Shown here: in pieces, positions 1-5,398 of the stretch | Numbering within the stretch: position 1 is the stretch's first letter | Layout of the letters: each line of letters opens with the position of its first letter | Position numbers and translations under genes: made by a program | Notes under the pieces: model-generated | What the model saw: only the letters and a program-made list of their open reading frames with translations | Database searches by the model: none | What the model was told of the DNA's origin: nothing | From: Microscillaceae bacterium | GTDB taxonomy: Bacteria > Bacteroidota > Bacteroidia > Cytophagales > Microscillaceae | Length of the DNA stretch: 18,113 nt | Assembly (NCBI GenBank): GCA_003449595.1 | Contig: DMHB01000256.1 | Location: 1 to 18,113, forward strand | Reading direction: 5' to 3'

Positions 1-38
1 ATGGCTTGTGCATTGGCATAAAAATTAAGCTATAAGAA

Positions 39-779
39 TTAGTGTTTATCATCGATTTGAATGGTCTTGGGTCGTTCAAGGTTTTCTTCAATTTGGCTTA
101 CTTGTCCGTTTTCTACTGTGATGATGCGGTCGGCATAAGGCTTCAGGCGGGGGTCGTGTGTAACTACGGCCACGGCTTTCCCTTGGTCAGATAGGTTTCT
201 TAGCTCGTTCATTACCACTACCAGCGACTGCGCATCTAAGGCGGCGGTGGGTTCGTCGCAAAGCATCATTGGTGGATTCGTAACCAAGGCGCGGGCAATT
301 GCTACGCGCTGTTGTTGCCCACCCGACATTTGCTTGGGCTTGAAGCGTTGCCGGTCGAGCATTCCCACCATTTCTAAAGCCGACAAGGCTCTTTTACGCG
401 CCTCCCGACTCGAAAGCCCCATCAGTTGTAAAGGCATCATTACGTTTTCGCAAGCCGTGAGGGGGGCAATTAGGTTCATACTTTGAAACACGAAGCCAAT
501 GTTGTGAAGGCGTACTTGCGCCAGCTTTTTAGGGGATAATTTACTGATGGACGTGTCGCCAATCCACACTTCGCCTGCCGTGGGGTAGATTACACAGCCC
601 AACAACGACAACAAAGTGGTTTTGCCCGACCCCGAAGGCCCCAAAATCAGCGTAAGCTCTTTGTTATGTATCTCTACGTCGGTAGGATGAAGTGCTACGA
701 TTTCGGTGTCGCCCGACATATAGCGTTTGGTGGCTCCCCGAAGCGAGGCTACAATTCGATGACCGGTTGTCTGATCCAT
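39..779 (-). CDS. ABC transporter ATP-binding protein, MacB/LolD/DevA class
   Basis: A 246-residue nucleotide-binding subunit that should hydrolyse ATP on the cytoplasmic face to power a membrane permease. All NBD motifs are visible: Walker A GPSGSGKT (about 47-54), Q-loop FQS (98-100), signature MSGGQ (151-155), Walker B ending in D175-E176, and the switch histidine H208. The spacing and the stretch after the Q-loop resemble the LolD/MacB/DevA group, which exports lipoproteins, macrolides or lipids. The protein has no membrane segment, so a partner permease is needed; it is not in the window and probably lies just beyond the left edge. The gene diverges from the MarR gene across a 116-bp gap holding a palindrome, so MarR control is plausible. 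The motif set is complete and the family call is firm; the substrate is unknown. Confidence 0.93.
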   Translation of the reverse strand: MDQTTGHRIVASLRGATKRYMSGDTEIVALHPTDVEIHNKELTLILGPSGSGKTTLLSLLGCVIYPTAGEVWIGDTSISKLSPKKLAQVRLHNIGFVFQSMNLIAPLTACENVMMPLQLMGLSSREARKRALSALEMVGMLDRQRFKPKQMSGGQQQRVAIARALVTNPPMMLCDEPTAALDAQSLVVVMNELRNLSDQGKAVAVVTHDPRLKPYADRIITVENGQVSQIEENLERPKTIQIDDKH

Positions 780-819
780 TGCGTAAAATTAATACATTTT
801 TGGATTAAATAAAATTTAT

Positions 820-837
820 TATTACAAATTCGTAATA
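820..837. promoter_or_regulatory. Candidate MarR operator (18-bp palindrome)
   Basis: TATTAC-N6-GTAATA has perfect 6-bp arms, and four of the six spacer bases are also symmetric, so only one pair breaks dyad symmetry. Its length matches MarR-family operators. It lies in the divergent gap between the ABC gene and the MarR gene, next to a degenerate -7-like element for the ABC gene (811-818, TAAATTTT on the minus strand). Binding there would be well placed to repress the ABC gene. The assignment to this MarR protein is inference from position and symmetry. Confidence 0.5.
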
Positions 838-861
838 CTTTAAACTTATGCGCTTCTCCAA

Positions 862-890
862 TTGTTTGAATTTTTGAATAATTATTTTTG
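862..890 (+). promoter_or_regulatory. Promoter of the MarR gene (TTG / TAnnTTTG)
   Basis: TTG at 862-864, an 18-bp spacer, then TATTTTTG at 883-890 match the Bacteroidetes -33/-7 consensus. The -7 box ends only five bases before the ATG at 896, so the expected transcription start is within about three bases of the start codon and the message would be close to leaderless. Confidence 0.6.
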
Positions 891-895
891 CAGTT

Positions 896-1576
896 ATGTA
901 TCAAGACATCCTCGAAGTAGTGCAAGCGTATGCACAATTCAAATCGCACAATCCTGAAGGAACACTCAAAAGCTTTGGACTTTGGCTGCTCAAACCTGAT
1001 TTTATGAAGCCCGATGCGATTGCCACCGAAAAACAGAGGCAACCCATTATGCCTGAAAAAATATATGAGAAATTAGCCAATGAGCGCAGCATCGAACAAG
1101 AAATTGGTTATTTGTTTGGCCGATTGAACCGCTATGCGCGGGCGTATGCCAAAAAAGGCTTTGGCCAACAGTTGGATTTGAGTTTGGACGAATTTGGTTT
1201 TTTGGCTGGGGCAGGCTTTTTACGAAATCCTACCAAGAGTGCTCTTATCAACGAAACCCTCTCAGAACTAACTACCGGTACCGAAATTATGCGCCGGTTA
1301 ATCAAATTAGGTTATTTGAAAGAAACCAACAACGAAGAAGATAAACGCAGCAAACGTATTCATTTAACCCCCGAAGGCGAACAAGCACTCAACATAGCCT
1401 TGGCTCAAATCGGTAAAATGGCCAAGTTGATTTGTGCCAACCTCAACGAAACCCAAAAAGAAACTTTGTTAGAAATTTTGGTGTACCTGGATCAATTTCA
1501 TTTGGAGCATTTTTTCAAAAATAAAAATCTAAGCATCGAAGAAATTATTGCACAATATCTTACACAGCCTGCTTAA
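896..1576 (+). CDS. MarR-family transcriptional regulator with N-terminal extension
   Basis: A 226-residue cytoplasmic DNA-binding protein. The winged helix-turn-helix occupies about residues 95-160: a recognition-helix region around 113-138 (TLSELTTGTEIMRRL) and a wing carrying EEDKRSKRIHLT (147-158), the usual charged MarR wing followed by LTPEG. About 65 residues precede the MarR core, longer than in classical MarR proteins of about 145 residues. This extension is in frame from the first ATG, which sits just after a good -7 box, so I keep that start. The gene diverges from an ABC ATPase gene and is followed eight bases after its stop by a small lipoprotein gene. It probably represses the divergent transporter and perhaps itself; the ligand is unknown. 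Confidence 0.85.
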   Translation: MYQDILEVVQAYAQFKSHNPEGTLKSFGLWLLKPDFMKPDAIATEKQRQPIMPEKIYEKLANERSIEQEIGYLFGRLNRYARAYAKKGFGQQLDLSLDEFGFLAGAGFLRNPTKSALINETLSELTTGTEIMRRLIKLGYLKETNNEEDKRSKRIHLTPEGEQALNIALAQIGKMAKLICANLNETQKETLLEILVYLDQFHLEHFFKNKNLSIEEIIAQYLTQPA

Positions 1577-1584
1577 TTTTGCGT

Positions 1585-1956
1585 ATGCGTACCATCTACT
1601 CTCTTTTTTTATGCCTTGGCTTGCTGACAAGCTGCCAAGATACTCCGGCGCTTCAAAATTTTGATGCAAAATTGTGGCAACAAGACCGCTTGGGCTGCCA
1701 AGGGAAACGCGAAAAGCTTATAGAAAGCCTTGCAAACCAAGCTGATAAATTGAAAGGACTGGGGCAAAACCAAATCATCGAGCTATTGGGCAAGCCCGAT
1801 TTGCAAGAACTACACAAACGTAACCAGAAGTTTTATCTGTATTTTTACAAAAAAGGTACTCAATGCGACGGGCAGATGAGCTACCCCAAAGGACAAGCCA
1901 TTTCCATTCGTTTCAATGCCTTGGATAGGGCCAACGAAATAGTCATTGGGCAGTAG
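1585..1956 (+). CDS. Small lipoprotein, possibly BamE/SmpA-like
   Basis: A 123-residue protein with a short signal peptide ending in lipobox L14-T15-S16-C17, so it should be lipidated on C17 and held in a membrane facing the periplasm. I chose the ATG at 1585; a TTG six bases upstream (1579) would only add two residues. The central segment around 55-90 (LGQNQIIELLGKPDLQ, then an aromatic FYLYFY strand) has the look of the BamE/SmpA fold, in which a helix ending in LGxP precedes beta strands. The similarity is weak and seen by eye only. Two further cysteines (C38, C94) are present in the mature part. The gene starts eight bases after the MarR stop and is probably co-transcribed with it. It ends six bases from the convergent gene. 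Confidence 0.75.
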   Translation: MRTIYSLFLCLGLLTSCQDTPALQNFDAKLWQQDRLGCQGKREKLIESLANQADKLKGLGQNQIIELLGKPDLQELHKRNQKFYLYFYKKGTQCDGQMSYPKGQAISIRFNALDRANEIVIGQ

Positions 1957-1962
1957 CGCGTC

Positions 1963-2562
1963 CTATTCTTCGTCTTCGGGAGGGGCTTCTTCTACTACTT
2001 TATCTTTTTTCTTTTTCTTGCCTTTTTTCTCTGTCTCTTCGCCCTCTTCTTCGTCGGGGTTAGCAGCGCCTTTTATTTTTTCTTCCATTTTTGCATTTTT
2101 CTCTGCTTGTTTGGCTTGCTGCGCCTTCATTTTAGAGTCATACTTTCTGATTTGCTCGGGCGATACTTTGAGTGGGCGGCGATATTTCTGTACTTCTCGT
2201 TCATCTAACTGCCGGTAAAAACCCTCTACATTGGAAATTTCGATGTTGGGAGCTTTGTACCGTTGCTTGAAAAAAAACGCGTACCAAGGCAATCCTCTGT
2301 AAAACTTCATCGGTGGTTCGGCCAATGCCATCCCTTCTTTCATCCCTTGGCCTCCGGTAACGTCGCGCATTTGGCGTTTGGCTTTTTTACGCCCACCCGA
2401 AAACTCGCCCACCACTGCAATTTCCCGCCCATATTTCGGATGCGCGTGGTCGATTAAAATTTGACAAGTAGGGATTTTACACTTAGGAGGCAAACAAGCT
2501 GTATTCATCGCCCACAAAGGCAACAAACCTACAACCAACATACGCAACAGCCTTGGTATCAT
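1963..2562 (-). CDS. Exported protein or lipoprotein of unknown function, charged low-complexity tail
   Basis: I do not recognise a characterised family. I take M at 2562 as the start (199 residues), because translation from there opens with a signal-like segment (MIPRLLRMLVVGLLPLWAM). Upstream in-frame sequence (to 2718) would run through a candidate promoter and the TetR operator. The segment ends in NTAC (C23), which could be a lipobox but has Asn at -3 instead of Leu, so ordinary signal-peptide cleavage is also possible. C23, C28 and C33 are spaced five apart. The middle (85-120) is rich in aromatics and Pro. From about 140 the protein turns helical and charged, ending in a Lys-rich run and then an acidic Pro-containing tail (last 20 residues). 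It is convergent with the small lipoprotein gene and divergent from the TetR gene. Confidence 0.7.
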   Translation of the reverse strand: MIPRLLRMLVVGLLPLWAMNTACLPPKCKIPTCQILIDHAHPKYGREIAVVGEFSGGRKKAKRQMRDVTGGQGMKEGMALAEPPMKFYRGLPWYAFFFKQRYKAPNIEISNVEGFYRQLDEREVQKYRRPLKVSPEQIRKYDSKMKAQQAKQAEKNAKMEEKIKGAANPDEEEGEETEKKGKKKKKDKVVEEAPPEDEE

Positions 2563-2636
2563 AAACAAAAGATGAGGTGGTTTTACCAGAAAACGAAAAA
2601 AATGAGGAGTTGTTGAAACTTCCCTACTTAGGCAAA

Positions 2637-2644
2637 CAAAGGTA
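2637..2644 (-). promoter_or_regulatory. Possible -7 box for the unknown exported protein
   Basis: The minus strand reads TACCTTTG, an exact TAnnTTTG match about 75 bases upstream of the chosen ATG. I see no convincing TTG at -33, so this is a partial promoter only. It supports starting the gene at 2562. Confidence 0.35.
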
Positions 2645-2699
2645 AGACTCCATTCTTCTGTTAGGGCTGTTTTTTTATGAAAAAAATAACATCGAATTT

Positions 2700-2721
2700 T
2701 AAATGAAAAAATATTCATTTA
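2700..2721. promoter_or_regulatory. TetR operator O1 (autoregulatory)
   Basis: TAAATGAA-N6-TTCATTTA has perfect 8-bp arms. It lies directly upstream of the TetR gene and overlaps the first bases of its -7 box, where a bound repressor would exclude RNA polymerase. A closely related site (O2, 3319-3338) lies upstream of the next gene; the 20-bp cores match at 17 of 20 positions. Confidence 0.65.
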
Positions 2722-2727
2722 TATTTG
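2720..2727 (+). promoter_or_regulatory. -7 box of the TetR gene
   Basis: TATATTTG matches TAnnTTTG exactly. It ends four bases before the GTG start codon, so transcription should begin at or within a couple of bases of the first codon. No clear TTG is seen at -33. Confidence 0.5.
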
Positions 2728-2731
2728 CCCT

Positions 2732-3304
2732 GTGAAACCCAAAGACGAACAAAAACAAGAGGCTATTCAGCAGGCAGCGCTTCAATGTATCTTCGAAGAA
2801 GGTATTGCCGGTTTAAAAATGGAAAGTATTGCCAAGAAAGCCCAAGTTGCTACCGGAACTGTCTATGTTTATTTCAAAAACAAAGACGAGCTAATTAACC
2901 ACTTGTTTTTACGCTTCAAACGCAGTAGTATACTTGCATTAGAGGCTCAGATAGATGTGAAACAGCCCTTCAAGGTCAATTTCAGGCAACTTTGGTACAG
3001 CTATATGAATTTTGCCCTGACAAACCCAGCCCAAGCCACTTTGCTTGAGCAATTGCATCGTTCGCCTTATTTGAGCCAAGAAGCCCGCCAAGAAGCCGAA
3101 AAATTGTTAGAGCCTATCCGCCAGTTACTCAATGAAGGGAAACAACAACAATTGGTCAAACCTGTTGATAATGAGCTATTGTTGGCCTTTTTAAGCGGAA
3201 GCATCAACCAGTTGGCGCGGCGTAGCTATGAAATGGGGTTTGAACTGACCCCTTTGCGCTTGGAGCAGGCATTTGCAATGGCTTGGGACGGCATCAAAAG
3301 CTAA
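2732..3304 (+). CDS. TetR-family transcriptional repressor
   Basis: A 190-residue cytoplasmic regulator. The N-terminal HTH is standard TetR: a first helix with AIQQAALQCIFEEGIAGLKM (11-30), then ESIAKKAQVATGTVYVYF (31-48) and KNKDELI. The rest is the variable ligand-binding and dimerisation domain. The start is GTG; the next in-frame Met falls inside the HTH, so GTG is required. It is followed, 66 bp downstream, by a short-chain dehydrogenase gene. Matching palindromes precede both genes, so it probably represses itself and the dehydrogenase. The inducer is unknown. The length is normal for the family. Confidence 0.92.
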   Translation: MKPKDEQKQEAIQQAALQCIFEEGIAGLKMESIAKKAQVATGTVYVYFKNKDELINHLFLRFKRSSILALEAQIDVKQPFKVNFRQLWYSYMNFALTNPAQATLLEQLHRSPYLSQEARQEAEKLLEPIRQLLNEGKQQQLVKPVDNELLLAFLSGSINQLARRSYEMGFELTPLRLEQAFAMAWDGIKS

Positions 3305-3318
3305 TTTTTTTGTTCATA

Positions 3319-3338
3319 AAATGAATATATATTCACTT
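3319..3338. promoter_or_regulatory. TetR operator O2, upstream of the dehydrogenase gene
   Basis: The core TGAATATATATTCA (3322-3335) is a perfect 14-bp palindrome, and flanking AA/TT extends the dyad to 20 bp with one mismatch pair. It shares 17 of 20 bases with the O1 core at 2701-2720. It lies 33 bp upstream of the dehydrogenase ATG. No exact TAnnTTTG is visible nearby; TATATTCA inside the palindrome is the closest. Confidence 0.6.
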
Positions 3339-3370
3339 ATTAAATCTATTACTTAAACCCTAACAAATGT

Positions 3371-4210
3371 ATGAGTACTCGCAAAACCATCCTCATTACA
3401 GGCACTTCTTCAGGTATTGGAGCTGCTGCCGTCCAATATTTTAGCCAACAAGGCTGGAATGTAGCTGCTACAATGCGCACACCCGACAAAGACACCCAAT
3501 TGCGGGCTTTGCCCAATGTAAAACTTTATGCGCTGGATGTACACGACGAAACTAGCATCCAACAGGCAGTTGCTGATACATTGCGCGATTTCGGCAGTTT
3601 AGAGGTTATCGTGAATAATGCAGGATATGGCGCTATTGGCATTTTTGAAAAGGCTACCGCAGATCAAATCCGAAAGCAGTTTGACACCAATGTTTTTGGA
3701 GCTATGAACGTAATACGGGCTGTTTTGCCTCACTTTCGGGAACAGAAACAAGGTACAATCATCAATGTTACTTCGATGGGCGGCTTGGTAACCTTTCCAA
3801 TTTACAGTGTTTATCACGGCACGAAATGGGCCTTGGAGGGATTTTCGGAAAGCTTACACTATGAATTGCGCCAGTTCAATATCAAAGTAAAATGTATAGA
3901 GCCTGGTGCTATCAAAACCGATTTCTATACGCGTTCACAAGATTTTTTTGAGAACCCATCTTTGACTGCCTACGACAACTACCAAGCCATTACCCACGAA
4001 AATACCCAAAAAGCCGGGGCTACAGCACCCGGTCCTGAGGTAGTAGCCAAAGCCATTTTCAAAGCAGCCAACGACAAAAGTTTTCGCTTGCGTTATCCGG
4101 CGGGCAACCAAGCCACGTGGATACTCCCTTTGCGTAAGCTGCTACCCCTGAGCTGGTTTATCAACATCGTCCGTGGACAAGTGGAAAAAGGATTTAAAAG
4201 CGCCTATTAA
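3371..4210 (+). CDS. Short-chain dehydrogenase/reductase (classical SDR)
   Basis: A 279-residue NAD(P)-dependent oxidoreductase with a Rossmann fold. Visible motifs are the cofactor loop TGTSSGIG (10-17), NNAG (82-85), the catalytic triad S135, Y148 and K152 (YHGTK), and the PG motif (178-179) that precedes the cofactor-binding loop. The region after 200 and the C-terminal end resemble the group of SDRs often annotated as oxidoreductases acting on ketones or retinol-like substrates. R37 after the second strand favours NADP(H). The gene follows a TetR regulator and has its own upstream operator-like palindrome. Its stop lies two bases from that of the convergent oxygenase gene. The family is certain; the substrate is not known. 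Confidence 0.95.
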   Translation: MSTRKTILITGTSSGIGAAAVQYFSQQGWNVAATMRTPDKDTQLRALPNVKLYALDVHDETSIQQAVADTLRDFGSLEVIVNNAGYGAIGIFEKATADQIRKQFDTNVFGAMNVIRAVLPHFREQKQGTIINVTSMGGLVTFPIYSVYHGTKWALEGFSESLHYELRQFNIKVKCIEPGAIKTDFYTRSQDFFENPSLTAYDNYQAITHENTQKAGATAPGPEVVAKAIFKAANDKSFRLRYPAGNQATWILPLRKLLPLSWFINIVRGQVEKGFKSAY

Positions 4211-4212
4211 AG

Positions 4213-5244
4213 TTAGGCGGGCTTCATAGCTACGGAAGGCATTTTGCCTTGTCCCCGACTGCCTACCCAATTGCTCCACACCCGTAGGCCGGTTTGATAG
4301 GTTTGTATGGCCCAAAGGGGTAGTTTTTCGGGGGCGATGCCCAACAAATTGGCTACCTCATCGCCCAAAAGAGTGCGCATATAGGCCGGCACAAAGGTTT
4401 TGGGCAACCGTGCAAATATTTCTTGTTGCTGTAGGCAGCTCACCAAACTATGGGTAAGTTGTTGCCCAGCCTCCGAAGATTTAAACTGCCTTTGGGCGAT
4501 GGCGTGCTCTAATTGAAAAGCAGCCTTGCCGTCTGCCGGAAGTAGCTCGGGAGCGATGCCTAACAAAGCCCCAATCACATTCCACAGATGCAGAAAAGCA
4601 TCGGTTTCGGCTAAGGGAAAAGTTTTGCCCAATTTGCGCATCCCACGGATAGGAATGAGCGAAAACGATAAATTGGTGCCGGCCATATCTTCTTGGTTAA
4701 TCGGGATGCCCCATTGGGTTTGCCATTCGGGGTGCTGACCGGCAAAATATCGGGCGATGGCGTGGGTAAGACGTACTTTGGCCACACTCCAAAAACCATC
4801 GGCTTGGGGTTGTTGAAATACGTTGGGCTGCATCACTTCCCAAACAAACCAAGCGGTTTCCATCAAGCGCTGTAAAGGATTTTCGCGCAAACGCTCTGAT
4901 AAATACAACACTTGCGCCCCGTCGGCAGCGGCATAACAATAAGGCAGGGAATAAAAACCCAGCAATTGCATATAATCTTGCCAATGGGCGGCAAAAAAAC
5001 GCTCCGCACGCCGCATTTTAGAGGCATCAGCCCAAGCCGGCAATATAGCCATTGAACCAACAAATTGGTGCAGCGCTGTTTCTTGGCTTTGCCTGAGGGA
5101 AGCGCCTGTTTGGGTAAAAAGCTGCAAATAGTGCCGCAAGGCTTGCTTGCCCTGTTCTTTTACAATAGCCTCAACCCATTGGTCGGCTATGGGATCGCCT
5201 TGGTGGCGGAAGGGCGCTAAAAATGTGGAAGTGTACACAAACAT
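4213..5244 (-). CDS. MpaB-type oxygenase family protein (DUF2236, latex-clearing-like fold)
   Basis: A 343-residue protein from the ATG at 5244; the frame is open back to a TTG at 5274, which I do not prefer. The family groups ER-bound MpaB, rubber oxygenase Lcp and many bacterial proteins thought to bind b-type haem. Hallmarks seen: KVRLTHA (156-162, with R158 and H161), WGIPINQEDMAGT (178-190), MRKLG (202-206) and DAFLHLWNVIG (215-225), whose H219 and W221 are in the strongly conserved helix. There is no signal peptide. The gene ends against the dehydrogenase gene, giving a possible redox neighbourhood, though it has no visible copy of the TetR operator upstream. The substrate is unknown; haem content is inferred from the family. 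Confidence 0.85.
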   Translation of the reverse strand: MFVYTSTFLAPFRHQGDPIADQWVEAIVKEQGKQALRHYLQLFTQTGASLRQSQETALHQFVGSMAILPAWADASKMRRAERFFAAHWQDYMQLLGFYSLPYCYAAADGAQVLYLSERLRENPLQRLMETAWFVWEVMQPNVFQQPQADGFWSVAKVRLTHAIARYFAGQHPEWQTQWGIPINQEDMAGTNLSFSLIPIRGMRKLGKTFPLAETDAFLHLWNVIGALLGIAPELLPADGKAAFQLEHAIAQRQFKSSEAGQQLTHSLVSCLQQQEIFARLPKTFVPAYMRTLLGDEVANLLGIAPEKLPLWAIQTYQTGLRVWSNWVGSRGQGKMPSVAMKPA

Positions 5245-5332
5245 ACCGGCTTTACAAAAATGTGTACTAAGCAAACGCCCTGTGCAAAAGGAAAGTTTGT
5301 AGCCTTGTCTGATAACTCAATATTTATGAAAA

Positions 5333-5365
5333 AAGAGGCTGTCTATGCACGATAGACAGCCTCTT
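5333..5365 (-). terminator. Rho-independent terminator of the S46 peptidase gene
   Basis: A 14-bp perfect stem (5333-5346 with 5352-5365) around a 5-base loop. On the minus strand it is followed by a run of six T just downstream (toward 5329). It lies 34 bp past the stop of the peptidase gene and would separate it from the oxygenase gene transcribed in the same direction. Confidence 0.85.
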
Positions 5366-5398
5366 GTCAATAAAAAAGCTCAAATAGAAAATTTTGTC

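Noticed and set aside
1..38. On the minus strand an ATG at 19-17 is open to the left edge and could be the start of a permease gene in the ABC operon
   Set aside because: Only six codons are visible, too few to support a gene call, though the position after the ATPase gene fits.
1946..2218. 90-residue Ser/Phe-rich open frame on the plus strand
   Set aside because: It is the antisense shadow of the Lys/Glu-rich tail of the minus-strand gene; composition is low complexity and there is no start signal.
5231..5238. GTGTACAC palindrome near the start of the MpaB-type gene
   Set aside because: It is only 8 bp and lies within the first codons; chance is a sufficient explanation and it does not match the TetR or MarR sites.
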